Source: an uncultured Ferrovibrio sp. (GTDB taxonomy: Bacteria > Pseudomonadota > Alphaproteobacteria > Ferrovibrionales > Ferrovibrionaceae). Taken from it: DNA of 64,000 nt. Below the pieces are notes generated by a model that saw nothing but the letters and a program-made list of their open reading frames with translations, did no database searches and was not told the origin of the DNA. Of this stretch, positions 1 to 8,332 are shown in pieces. Both the position numbers and the translations under genes were made by a program. The first letter of the stretch is position 1; each line of letters opens with the position of its first letter. Location: contig NZ_CALGPC010000011.1 in assembly GCF_937960835.1 (NCBI RefSeq), forward strand, positions 1-64,000, in the 5' to 3' direction.

Positions 1-36
1 CAGTGACTGGAGTTCAGACGTGTGCTCTTCCGATCT
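1..36. other. Illumina adapter contamination at contig edge
   Basis: Positions 3-36 read as the standard 34-base Illumina TruSeq index/read-2 adapter, ending in GCTCTTCCGATCT; bases 1-2 may be the last bases of the index. Genomic sequence resumes at 37 with a Gln-Glu-Val-Arg codon run typical of chemoreceptors. The adapter creates a false GTG start at 22 that would add five residues (MLFRS) to the next gene. This stretch is not biological. Confidence 0.97.
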
Positions 37-603
37 CAGGAAGTGCGTGCGCTGGCACAGCGTTCGGCCAATGCCTCGAAGGACATCAAGGCGCTGATCG
101 CTGAATCGAATCAGCAGGTAAAGACCGGCGCCAGCCTCGTCAATCAGGCGGGCGAAAGCCTGACCGGCATCGTCTCGGCGGTTAAGAAGGTCACGGATAT
201 CGTAGCCGAGATCGCCGCCGCCAGCCGCGAACAGGCGACCGGCCTGGAGCAGATCAACACGGCTGTGGCCAGCATGGACGAAATGACCCAGCGCAACGGC
301 GCGCTGGTGGAAGAAACCTCCGCAGCCGCGCAGGCCCTTGCCACCCAGGCGGGCGAATTGGCGGAATTGGTCGGCTTTTTCAAACTCGACACCCAGCTGG
401 CCCCCGCGGCTCAGCGGGTACAGCCCGCAGCCGTCACCGCACAGCCTCGGCCGCAGCCGTCTGCGCCGCCCAAGCCAGCCCCCGCCCCGGTCAAAAACAT
501 CGCCAAACCGGCTTCGAATCCCGCTCCGCAACCGGCCCAGAAACCAGCGCCGGCAATGGCGGTGGTGACCGCCGGGGATGACGACGACTGGCAGGAATTC
601 TGA
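37..603 (+). CDS. Methyl-accepting chemotaxis protein, C-terminal fragment
   Basis: This is the 3' part of a chemoreceptor: 188 codons from the tip of the cytoplasmic signalling hairpin through the second methylation helix to the stop. It starts mid-motif at QEVRALAQRSANAS, just after the conserved hub, because the contig ends in adapter. The C-terminal third is a long Pro/Ala/Gln linker ending in DDDDWQEF, a WxxF-type tail like the CheR/CheB tether of high-abundance receptors. The tail is shared with the complete receptor at 45284-47410. The sensor, membrane and HAMP regions are missing, so the ligand is unknown. The product would signal to CheA/CheW. Confidence 0.95.
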   Translation, partial: QEVRALAQRSANASKDIKALIAESNQQVKTGASLVNQAGESLTGIVSAVKKVTDIVAEIAAASREQATGLEQINTAVASMDEMTQRNGALVEETSAAAQALATQAGELAELVGFFKLDTQLAPAAQRVQPAAVTAQPRPQPSAPPKPAPAPVKNIAKPASNPAPQPAQKPAPAMAVVTAGDDDDWQEF

Positions 604-707
604 CCAATTCGCCTGCGACATTCATAGGTGCGCAACATGGGTTGACGGGAGCGGCTTTGCCCGGCATGGTCCGCCCGCTTTTTCGTTACTGAGGCGGGTT
701 CCGATCG

Positions 708-2726
708 ATGCTGCAGGCCGTTCCTTCCACCCCCGTTCCAGCCCATAGCGCGGCTGCCAGCCACAAGGATATGGCCAATGCCATCCGCGCTCTGGCAATG
801 GATGCCGTGCAACAGGCGAATTCGGGCCATCCCGGCATGCCGATGGGCATGGCCGATGTGGCGACTGTCCTGTTCAGCCGATTCCTGAAATTTGACCCGC
901 AGAACCCGACCTGGCCGGATCGCGACCGCTTTGTGCTGTCGGCCGGCCATGGCTCGATGCTGCTCTATGCCCTGCTCTATCTGACGGGCTACCCTGACAT
1001 GACGCTGGACGAGCTGAAGCGCTTCCGCCAGCTCGGCGCGCGTACCGCCGGCCACCCGGAATTCGGCCATGCCAGCGGCATCGAGACCACCACCGGTCCG
1101 CTGGGCCAGGGCATTTCGAATGCCGTCGGCATGGCGCTGGCCGAGCGGCTGCTGGCCGCGCAGTTCGATTCCAAGCTGGTCGACCACTACACCTATGTGA
1201 TCGCTGGCGACGGTTGCCTGATGGAAGGCATCAGCCACGAGGCGATCTCGCTGGCTGGCCATCTGAAGCTCAACAAGCTGATCGTGCTGTTCGACGACAA
1301 CGGCATCTCCATCGATGGCCCGACCAGCCTGACCGTCTCCGACGACCAGCTGGCCCGTTTCGAGGCCAGCGGCTGGGCTGTTTGCCGTGTCGATGGCCAT
1401 GATCCGGAAGCCGTCGCCGCCGCCATCGCCGCCGCGCAAAAGAGCGACCGCCCCAGCCTGATCGCCTGCCGCACCGTGATCGGCTATGGCGCGCCCACCA
1501 AGGCGGGCACTGCCTCCACCCATGGCTCGCCGCTAGGCGCCGAAGAGATCAAGGGCACGCGCGAGAAGCTCGGCTGGCCGCATGCGCCGTTCGAAATTCC
1601 CGAAAATGTCCTGAAGGCCTGGCGTGCCGTTGGTGCCGCCGGCGCTGCCAAGTCGCAGGCCTGGCAGGCGGCCCTGGCCGCGCTGCCGGCTGACGAGCGC
1701 GCCGAATGGGATCGCCGCTTCAAGGGCGACCTGCCGGCCAACCTCGACAAGGTGATCGCCGACTACAAGGCCAAGCTGTCGGCGGACAAGCCGAAATGGG
1801 CGACGCGCAAGTCGTCGCAGATGGCGCTGGAAGTGATCAACACCACGGTGCCGGAAACCATCGGCGGCTCGGCCGATCTGACCGGCTCGAACAACACCAA
1901 GACCGCCAGCCTCGCGCCGGTGAAGCCCGGTGATTTCAGCGGCCGCTACATCTATTACGGCGTGCGTGAACATGCCATGGCAGCGGCGATGAACGGCATC
2001 GCGCTGCATGGCGGCTTGATCCCCTATGGCGGCACCTTCCTGGTCTTCACCGATTACTGCCGCCCGTCGATTCGCCTCTCAGCGCTGATGGAACAGCGCG
2101 TCGTCTATGTGATGACCCACGATTCGATCGGTCTGGGCGAAGACGGCCCGACCCATCAGCCGGTCGAGCATCTGGCCGCCCTGCGCGCGATTCCCAACCT
2201 GCTGGTGCTGCGCCCCGCCGATGCGGTGGAAACCGCCGAAGCCTGGCAGGTTGCCCTGAAGCAGAAGAACCGTCCGAGCGTGCTGGCCCTGACCCGTCAG
2301 GACCTGCCCACCCTGCGGACCAGCCATACGGACGAGAACCTGGTCGCCAAGGGCGCCTATGAGCTGCTGCCGGCCGACGGCGCCGCCAAGGTTACCCTGC
2401 TGGCCACAGGCTCCGAAGTCGTCATCGCCATTGCCGCCCGCGACCTGCTGCAGAAAGACGGCATTCCCACCCGCGTGGTCTCGATGCCCAGCTTCGAGCT
2501 GTTCGACGAGCAGCCGGAGGCCTATCAGGAGCAGGTTCTGGGCCCGAATACCGTGCGGATCGCGGTTGAGGCCGGCATCCGCCAGGGCTGGGACAAGTAT
2601 CTCGACCGCAAGGACGGCTTCGTCGGCATGAAGAGCTTCGGCGCGTCCGCCCCTTACGAGCAGTTGTACAAGCATTTCGGCATCACGGCGGAAGCCGTGG
2701 CCGCCGCCGCCAAGCAGCGCTTGTAA
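708..2726 (+). CDS. tkt: Transketolase
   Basis: Thiamine-diphosphate enzyme of the pentose phosphate and Calvin-type sugar rearrangements, transferring two-carbon ketol units between sugar phosphates in the cytoplasm. At 672 residues it is the usual full length. The N-terminal ThDP domain has HPGMPMG near residue 41 and the metal/ThDP motif GDGCLMEG near 167. The pyrimidine-binding domain has VREHAMAAAMNGIA with the activating Glu at 421, and a C-terminal transketolase domain follows. Start is ATG 708; an alternative Met lies about 22 codons in (KDMANAIRALAM), since the first residues are poorly conserved. It stands alone between the receptor fragment and the lipid A operon. Confidence 0.95.
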   Translation: MLQAVPSTPVPAHSAAASHKDMANAIRALAMDAVQQANSGHPGMPMGMADVATVLFSRFLKFDPQNPTWPDRDRFVLSAGHGSMLLYALLYLTGYPDMTLDELKRFRQLGARTAGHPEFGHASGIETTTGPLGQGISNAVGMALAERLLAAQFDSKLVDHYTYVIAGDGCLMEGISHEAISLAGHLKLNKLIVLFDDNGISIDGPTSLTVSDDQLARFEASGWAVCRVDGHDPEAVAAAIAAAQKSDRPSLIACRTVIGYGAPTKAGTASTHGSPLGAEEIKGTREKLGWPHAPFEIPENVLKAWRAVGAAGAAKSQAWQAALAALPADERAEWDRRFKGDLPANLDKVIADYKAKLSADKPKWATRKSSQMALEVINTTVPETIGGSADLTGSNNTKTASLAPVKPGDFSGRYIYYGVREHAMAAAMNGIALHGGLIPYGGTFLVFTDYCRPSIRLSALMEQRVVYVMTHDSIGLGEDGPTHQPVEHLAALRAIPNLLVLRPADAVETAEAWQVALKQKNRPSVLALTRQDLPTLRTSHTDENLVAKGAYELLPADGAAKVTLLATGSEVVIAIAARDLLQKDGIPTRVVSMPSFELFDEQPEAYQEQVLGPNTVRIAVEAGIRQGWDKYLDRKDGFVGMKSFGASAPYEQLYKHFGITAEAVAAAAKQRL

Positions 2727-2767
2727 GCGGAATTCCGCCAACTATCTGACAGACCAGTGCTTCGATG

Positions 2768-2796
2768 ATGCCGGACCGGGCCTGCCGGGCCGGCAT
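2768..2796 (+). terminator. Candidate hairpin after transketolase
   Basis: Seven-base arms ATGCCGG (2768-2774) and CCGGCAT (2790-2796) flank a GC-rich loop that can itself pair. Only a weak pyrimidine run follows (TGCCGTTTC). It lies in the 161-base gap between tkt and the ABC exporter. It may be a weak or Rho-assisted terminator; it is not a classical one. Confidence 0.35.
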
Positions 2797-2887
2797 TGCC
2801 GTTTCAGTCGGCCGGGCGTCGTGACGGCTGGGCCGGCCGCGTGGTATAGCAGCCCTCGTGTAACTGATTGATGGAAACGGGTTTCCT

Positions 2888-4684
2888 TTGACCGCTTCTG
2901 CGACCTCTGGTCTGGCTGATGCCGCCGACTCTGCCACCGCCGCGCCTGCCGACAGCGGGACTCTGATTCGTCGTCTGCTGCGGGAACAGGTCCGCCCCCA
3001 TCTCGGCTCGCTGCTGCTGGCGCTGCTGAGCATGGGCGTTGTCGCGGCCATGACGGCGGCCACCGCCTGGCTGCTCAAGCCCGCCATCGACCAGGTTTTC
3101 ACCGAGCGCGACCCGTATTGGACGATGATGGTGCCGCTGATGGTGGTGACCGTCGTGGTCGTGAAGGCCTTCGCCTCCTATTTCGAGAGCATGCTGATGA
3201 CGCGGTTCGGCGAACGCATCGTCGCCGATACTCAGATCCGCATGTATGCTCATCTGATCCGCGCCGACCTTGCCTGGCTGCATGAGATGCATTCCGGCAA
3301 GCTGATCGCCAGCTTCCTTTACGACGCCTCGCTGCTGCGCGAGGCGGTCAGCAAGGCTCTGACCGGCATGGTCAAGGACAGCCTGAGCCTGATCTTCCTG
3401 ACCGGTGTGATGTTTGCGATGAACTGGCAATTCGCGCTGATCGTCTGCGTGATCTTCCCCTTCGTCGGCCTGACCACGCGGCGCCTGGGCAAGAAGGCGC
3501 GCAAGGGCTCTGCCCGCAGTCAGCAGGAAACCGGCAAGCTGACGACCATCCTGAGCGAGACTTTCGACGGCGCCCGCATGGTCAAGGCTTATGGGATGGA
3601 GCAGCGGGAAATCGAGCGGGCCCGCATGTCGGTCGAAGCACGTCTCGGCCATATCATGAAGGTGGTGCGCGCCCGTGCCGCCGCCAGCCCCGCCACCGAA
3701 GCGCTGGGCGGCATCGCGGTTGCTGTCATCATCTATATCGGCGGCACCAGCGAAGCGCTGACACTCGGCACCCTCACTGCCTTCATTTATGCTGCACTTT
3801 CGGCCTACCAGCCGCTGAAGTCGTTGGCCAATCTCAACACCGCTCTGCAAGAAGGCCTGGCGGCCGCGGAGCGCATTTTCGCCCTGCTGGATACCCAGCC
3901 GAAGATCCTGCAGCCGGTTGACGCCAAGACGCTGCAGATCGCCGGCGGCGAGATCCGCCTGGAAAACGTCACCTTCCGCTATTCGGAAGACAAGACCGCC
4001 CTGCGCGATGTCTCGCTTGTCGTTCCGCCCGGAAAGAAGGCCGCATTGGTCGGCGCTTCGGGCGCGGGCAAATCGACTCTGCTGAACCTGGTGCCGCGTT
4101 TCTACGACGTCTCGGCGGGCCGTGTCCTGATCGACGGCCAGGACGTGCGCGAGGTGAGCGTGGAATCGCTTCGCCGCAGCATCGCCCTGGTCAGCCAGGA
4201 ACTGACGCTGTTCGACGACACGATCCGCGCCAATATCGCCTATGGGCGGCCCGAGGCAACGCAAGCCGAGATCGAAGCTGCCGCCCGCAATGCGGCGGCG
4301 CATGATTTCATCATGGCCTTGCCGCAGGGCTATGACACACTTGTCGGCGAGAATGGCGTCAAGCTGTCCGGCGGCCAGCGGCAGCGTATCGCCATCGCCC
4401 GCGCCATGCTGCGCGATGCGCCGATCCTGCTGCTGGACGAAGCGACCAGCGCGCTGGATACGGAGTCCGAGCGCCTGATCCAGGCGGCTTTGACCGACCT
4501 CATGCAAGGCCGCACCACGCTGGTTATCGCGCATCGGCTTTCCACCGTGATCGACGCGGATGTGATCTTCGTGCTCGATCAGGGCCGTCTCGTCGAGCAG
4601 GGCAGCCATGCCGAACTGCTGGCCCGCGGCGGCGTCTATGCCCGTCTCTATGCGACCCAATTCGCCGCCGAGGCGACAGCCTGA
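2888..4684 (+). CDS. MsbA-type ABC exporter (fused permease-ATPase)
   Basis: Inner-membrane half-transporter of 598 residues, probably flipping lipid A-core or another lipid. An N-terminal six-helix ABC transmembrane domain spans roughly residues 35-330. The nucleotide-binding domain has Walker A GASGAGKST near 390, signature LSGGQRQR near 492 and Walker B ILLLDEATSALD near 515, followed by the IAHRLST switch His. The chosen start is TTG 2888 after GATGGAAACGGG; the first 25 residues are Ala/Ser-rich and of low certainty. Assignment to lipid A rests on the fold and on the following genes (acyltransferases and lpxK); the family also holds exporters of other substrates. Confidence 0.9.
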   Translation: MTASATSGLADAADSATAAPADSGTLIRRLLREQVRPHLGSLLLALLSMGVVAAMTAATAWLLKPAIDQVFTERDPYWTMMVPLMVVTVVVVKAFASYFESMLMTRFGERIVADTQIRMYAHLIRADLAWLHEMHSGKLIASFLYDASLLREAVSKALTGMVKDSLSLIFLTGVMFAMNWQFALIVCVIFPFVGLTTRRLGKKARKGSARSQQETGKLTTILSETFDGARMVKAYGMEQREIERARMSVEARLGHIMKVVRARAAASPATEALGGIAVAVIIYIGGTSEALTLGTLTAFIYAALSAYQPLKSLANLNTALQEGLAAAERIFALLDTQPKILQPVDAKTLQIAGGEIRLENVTFRYSEDKTALRDVSLVVPPGKKAALVGASGAGKSTLLNLVPRFYDVSAGRVLIDGQDVREVSVESLRRSIALVSQELTLFDDTIRANIAYGRPEATQAEIEAAARNAAAHDFIMALPQGYDTLVGENGVKLSGGQRQRIAIARAMLRDAPILLLDEATSALDTESERLIQAALTDLMQGRTTLVIAHRLSTVIDADVIFVLDQGRLVEQGSHAELLARGGVYARLYATQFAAEATA

Positions 4685-4690
4685 GAGACG

Positions 4691-5431
4691 ATGCCTCGCT
4701 TCCTCAAACGTATCCTGCAAAGCAAGGCGGCGATCCGTTTCGCTGCGAATGCGATCGCGCACTATATCCGCTTCGTTCACGCCACCTCGCGCTGGGACGT
4801 GCGCGGGCGGGAACATCCAGAAAGCTACTGGAATAAGGGCGAGCCGTTCATCCTCGCCTTCTGGCACGGACGCCTGCTGATGATACCGATGGCATGGCAG
4901 TTGAACCAGCCGATCCATATGCTGATCTCGCAACATCGCGACGGCGAACTGATCGCGCGCGCCATGGACCCCTTCGGCATCGGCACGGTGCGCGGCTCCG
5001 CCGCCAAGAAAGGCAAGGAGAAAGGTGGCTCGGCCGCGCTGCGCAGCATCCTGAAGGTGCTGCGGGAAAAGGAATGCGTCGGCTTCACGCCAGACGGCCC
5101 CCGCGGCCCCCGCATGCGCGCCAGCATCGGCGTCGTCGCAGCGGCGCGGCTGGGCAAGGTGCCGGTGATCCCTCTGGCCTACAGTGTCGCGCGCCGCAAG
5201 GTGATATCCTCTTGGGATCGCTTCATCCTGCCGATGCCCTTCAACCGCGGCATTTTCCTCTGGGGCCCGCCCGTCGACCTGCACAGTGATCCGGACGAGC
5301 CTATCGAGGCCGCAGCGCGGCGTCTTGAGACGGAGATGAACCGGCTATGTGCCGAGGCCGACCGCCTTTGCGGCCAGCCGCCGATCGAGCCGGCGGCGCT
5401 GCCGGATGCGGTTGTCGAATCGCATGCTTAA
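4691..5431 (+). CDS. DUF374 lysophospholipid acyltransferase family protein
   Basis: A 246-residue acyltransferase of the glycerolipid/lipid A type. It shows FWHG near residue 58 (acyltransferase-like His block), SQHRDGELIA, and TPDGPRGPR, the DUF374 hallmark. The N-terminus is basic and amphipathic, suiting peripheral attachment to the inner membrane. It starts six bases after the ABC exporter stop and its stop overlaps the lpxK start by eight bases (ATGCTTAA), so it is co-translated with lipid A genes. Its exact acceptor is not established for the family; a lipid A/Kdo-related role is inferred from context. Confidence 0.85.
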   Translation: MPRFLKRILQSKAAIRFAANAIAHYIRFVHATSRWDVRGREHPESYWNKGEPFILAFWHGRLLMIPMAWQLNQPIHMLISQHRDGELIARAMDPFGIGTVRGSAAKKGKEKGGSAALRSILKVLREKECVGFTPDGPRGPRMRASIGVVAAARLGKVPVIPLAYSVARRKVISSWDRFILPMPFNRGIFLWGPPVDLHSDPDEPIEAAARRLETEMNRLCAEADRLCGQPPIEPAALPDAVVESHA

Positions 5432-6401
5432 CACGCCGGCATTCTGGAACGCCGACGCCGCCTCGCTCTGGCCGACGCTGCTCAGTCCGGTGGCGGCTTT
5501 ATACGCGCTCGGCAACCGCCTCAATCGCGCGATGACAAAGCCGCAGATGACAGGTCTGCCGGTGATCTCTGTTGGCAATCTCGTAGCCGGCGGTGCGGGC
5601 AAGACGCCGACGGCGCTTGCGCTGGTTTCCCATCTCACCAAGCTCGGTCATCATCCGCATATCGTCAGTCGCGGCTATGGCGGGCGGCTGGCGGGGCCTG
5701 CCCGCGTCGATCTGCGCCGGCACACCGCGGCCGATGTCGGTGACGAGCCGCTGCTGCTGGCGCAGGCCGCGCCAACCTGGATCGGTCGCGACCGCCCGGC
5801 TGCAGCCCGCGCCGCCATGGTGGCCGGCGCCTCCTGCGTCATCGCGGATGATGCGCATCAGACCTACAGCCTTGGAAGAACCCTTTCGCTGCTGGTCGTT
5901 GATGCGGCCTATGGCTTTGGCAACCGGCGTCTGCTGCCTGCCGGGCCGCTGCGTGAGCCGATTTCCGAGGGCCTGGCGCGCAGCGACGCCGTGATCCTGA
6001 TCGGCTCCGGCAACACCGCCCTGCCCGATCTCGGTGCGCTGCCGCTGTTTCATGCCGAGCTTGTGCCGAATGCAGAGGATGCCGCGCGTCTGCGCGGCGA
6101 GCGCGTGCTGGCCTTCGCCGGAATCGCCCGGCCGGACAAATTCTTCGCATCCTTGCAGCAGGTCGGTGCGGAGATTGTCAGCCGCGTCAGTTTTGCTGAT
6201 CATGCGCACTATGATGCCGATACCATCATGCGTCTGGTCGAAGATGCGCACCGGCAGAATGCAACGCCGGTGACAACCGCCAAAGACCTCGCCCGTTTCC
6301 CATCCGAGGCCAAGGCCATGGTCGAGACCTTGCGGGTGGCGCTGCGCTTTGCCGACCCCGCCGCCTTCGAGACTTTTTTGCGCACGAGGCTGCATGTTTA
6401 A
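5424..6401 (+). CDS. lpxK: Tetraacyldisaccharide 4'-kinase
   Basis: Sixth step of lipid A synthesis: phosphorylates the 4' position of the tetraacylated disaccharide at the inner membrane. It is 325 residues long, and the N-terminal MLNTPAFWN and membrane-associated helix match the family. The P-loop is SVGNLVAGGAGKTP at about 48-61, with GYGGRLAGPARVD and GDEPLLLA as the next conserved blocks. I chose ATG 5424, which overlaps the upstream stop by eight bases, over an upstream in-frame start at 5349 that would bury most of the C-terminus of the acyltransferase gene. The stop overlaps the next gene in the same ATGTTTAA fashion. Confidence 0.95.
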   Translation: MLNTPAFWNADAASLWPTLLSPVAALYALGNRLNRAMTKPQMTGLPVISVGNLVAGGAGKTPTALALVSHLTKLGHHPHIVSRGYGGRLAGPARVDLRRHTAADVGDEPLLLAQAAPTWIGRDRPAAARAAMVAGASCVIADDAHQTYSLGRTLSLLVVDAAYGFGNRRLLPAGPLREPISEGLARSDAVILIGSGNTALPDLGALPLFHAELVPNAEDAARLRGERVLAFAGIARPDKFFASLQQVGAEIVSRVSFADHAHYDADTIMRLVEDAHRQNATPVTTAKDLARFPSEAKAMVETLRVALRFADPAAFETFLRTRLHV

Positions 6402-7281
6402 CCGTGCTGAACCGCATGAATATGTGGCCGCCTTCGGGGCACGCCTGGGGCTCGCCCTGTTCCGTGCCCTGTCGCTCGATGCCGCCTCGGCGGTCGGTGG
6501 CTGGATCGGCCGGCAACTTGGTCCGCATCTTTCCGTCCACGAGCAGGCCAAGACGCATCTCGCGCGCGCCATGCCGGAATTGGATGAAGCCAAGCGTGCC
6601 GCCATCCTGCGCGGGATGTGGGACAATTTGGGACGTGTGCTGGGCGAATACGCCCATCTGGGTGACATCGATATCGGCACCCCGCAACGGCCAGGTCGCA
6701 TTGAATTGGTCGGCGGAGAAAATCTGGATTTCGTCCGCGATTCCGGCAAGCCTGCGATCTTCATCTCCGCCCATTACGGCAACTGGGAATTGATGAGCCT
6801 GGTGGCGACGCAATGGGGATTGCCGCTGATCCATGTTTATCGCGCCGCCAACAATCCACTGACCGAGGAGATTCTGCAGGAGTTACGCAAGCCGGTCGGC
6901 GGCGAACATATTCCGAAAGGCGTTCAGGCCGCGCGCGAGATCATCAAGGCGCTGAAGCGCAAGCAGAGCATCGGCATGCTGGTCGATCAGAAGCTCAACA
7001 CCGGAATTCCCGTGCCCTTCTTCGGCCGGGATGCCATGACCTCGCCAGCCGCGGCCGAGCTGGCGCTGAAGAGCGGCTGCCCGATCGTTCCGGCCTATGT
7101 CGAACGGCTGGACGGCGCGCGTTTCCGAGTCACGGTGGAAAAGCCGGTTTATTTCGAGCGGACCGGCAATCACGAGCGCGACGTCTACGACGCCACCTTG
7201 TGGATCAACCAGAAGATCGAAGGTTGGATTCGCGCCCGCCCGGACCACTGGTTCTGGGTCCACAAGCGCTGGCCTGACTGA
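6394..7281 (+). CDS. LpxL/HtrB-type lauroyl acyltransferase
   Basis: A 295-residue inner-membrane acyltransferase predicted to add a secondary acyl chain to lipid A. The HX4(D/E) catalytic motif appears as SAHYGNWE near residue 125. Later blocks include the GMLVDQK region, FFGRDAMTSPAAAELALKS and the C-terminal HWFWVHKRW that ends LpxL-type enzymes. ATG 6394 overlaps the lpxK stop by eight bases, indicating coupled translation. In many relatives a Kdo transferase gene (waaA) sits in this cluster; here it is absent from the operon, so Kdo dependence cannot be judged locally. Confidence 0.9.
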   Translation: MFNRAEPHEYVAAFGARLGLALFRALSLDAASAVGGWIGRQLGPHLSVHEQAKTHLARAMPELDEAKRAAILRGMWDNLGRVLGEYAHLGDIDIGTPQRPGRIELVGGENLDFVRDSGKPAIFISAHYGNWELMSLVATQWGLPLIHVYRAANNPLTEEILQELRKPVGGEHIPKGVQAAREIIKALKRKQSIGMLVDQKLNTGIPVPFFGRDAMTSPAAAELALKSGCPIVPAYVERLDGARFRVTVEKPVYFERTGNHERDVYDATLWINQKIEGWIRARPDHWFWVHKRWPD

Positions 7282-7286
7282 TCGAT

Positions 7287-8114
7287 TTATTGCTGCTGCT
7301 TCGGCAGCAGGCGCTGCGGGTCCAGCCGCACGTCGAACCAGTTCACACGCCAGTCAAGATGCGGGCCGGTTGCACGCCCGGTCGCGCCGATGGTTCCGAT
7401 GCGCTGCCCCTGGCTGACGCGCTCGCCTATCTTCACCTCGACGGTTGCCAGATGCGAGTAGACGGCGGTGATGCCCATGCCGTGATCGAGGATCACGGTA
7501 CCGCCGGTGTAATACAGATCCGGCTCTGCCAGCACGACCTCGCCCGGCGTGGAGGCCACCACCGGCGCGCCTTTCGGCGCGGCGATATCCACCCCGAAAT
7601 GCGGCTGGCGCGGCTCACCATTGAGAATTCTCTGGCTGCCATAGACGCCGCTGACGATGCCCTTCGCCGGCCAGATCCAGCCCTCAAGGAAATCGAGACG
7701 CGGTGTGCTGCGCTGGCGCGCGGCAGCGATCATCGCATTCTCGCGCTTGATCCGCTCCAGCACCGCGGGCGGCGGCGTCACCTGCGCCGGCGGCAGGCCC
7801 TCGATGCGCTGGATATCGTATTGCCGCTGCTGGATCGACAGTGTCGTGATCAGCTCACGGCCATCGCTGTAGTTGATCGTCAGCGTTGCAATGGCCGGCT
7901 CGTCTCTCCCGAAACCGAAGACAAAACGTCCGTCCGGCGCAACCGGCACTGCCCGCTCGCCCAGCCGCAGTTTTACGCCCGGCTGCGCGACGCCAAGCAC
8001 CAACCCGCCTTGAATGAACTCCCCTTCCCAGGCCAGGCCCGGCGGCGGTTCATTGGCGCGGGCAACACCGGCGATGGCGGCCAGAAGCAGGACGGCGGCC
8101 AGCCAGCGGATCAT
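7287..8114 (-). CDS. M23 family peptidoglycan metallopeptidase, secreted
   Basis: A 275-residue exported endopeptidase. An N-terminal signal peptide (IRWLAAVLLLAAIAGVARA) is followed by a beta-rich region. The LytM/M23 domain covers about 145-265: HFGVDIAAPKGAPV (His and Asp zinc ligands), AVYSHLA and GPHLDWRV (HxH-type partner). All zinc ligands look intact, so it should cleave cross-link peptides in the periplasm rather than act as a mere activator. The start at 8114 gives the signal peptide and a four-base overlap with the DUF2093 gene stop. Its stop lies five bases from the converging acyltransferase gene. Confidence 0.9.
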   Translation of the reverse strand: MIRWLAAVLLLAAIAGVARANEPPPGLAWEGEFIQGGLVLGVAQPGVKLRLGERAVPVAPDGRFVFGFGRDEPAIATLTINYSDGRELITTLSIQQRQYDIQRIEGLPPAQVTPPPAVLERIKRENAMIAAARQRSTPRLDFLEGWIWPAKGIVSGVYGSQRILNGEPRQPHFGVDIAAPKGAPVVASTPGEVVLAEPDLYYTGGTVILDHGMGITAVYSHLATVEVKIGERVSQGQRIGTIGATGRATGPHLDWRVNWFDVRLDPQRLLPKQQQ

Positions 8115-8332
8115 GCGCGGCGCACCGGATCCCGCATCAGCCCCTGCATGGCGGCATTGGCATCCGCATAAGGCTCCTGCCGGTCGACGCTCCAGTAGCG
8201 CAGCTTGTCGAGCGTAATGCGCGCGCCGGTGACTGCGCAGGTCACGTAGGAACCAGGAAAAACGATATCGAATGCACCGTGACGGTATTGCAGCTTGGCT
8301 TCCATCTCGCGGGGCAGAGGCGGTGTTTGCAT
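8111..8332 (-). CDS. DUF2093 domain-containing protein
   Basis: A 73-residue conserved small protein of unknown function. Recognisable DUF2093 features are the central VTCAVTGARI and LRYWSVDRQEPY, and a C-terminus rich in Ala/Met. It sits directly after xseA (abutting stop and start) and overlaps the peptidase gene by four bases, the usual alphaproteobacterial arrangement. No signal peptide or membrane segment is visible, so it is probably cytoplasmic. The VTCAVTG cysteine hints at a small metal or fold element, but nothing supports a function. Confidence 0.85.
   Translation of the reverse strand: MQTPPLPREMEAKLQYRHGAFDIVFPGSYVTCAVTGARITLDKLRYWSVDRQEPYADANAAMQGLMRDPVRRA

Noticed and set aside
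22..36. GTG start giving MLFRS at the N-terminus of the first gene
   Set aside because: These codons lie entirely inside the sequencing adapter.
2804..5284. Long open frame of 826 codons on the minus strand opposite the ABC exporter and acyltransferase genes
   Set aside because: It is antisense to clear, conserved genes and its composition (Arg, His, Gln, Asp-rich) is that of a GC-rich shadow frame.
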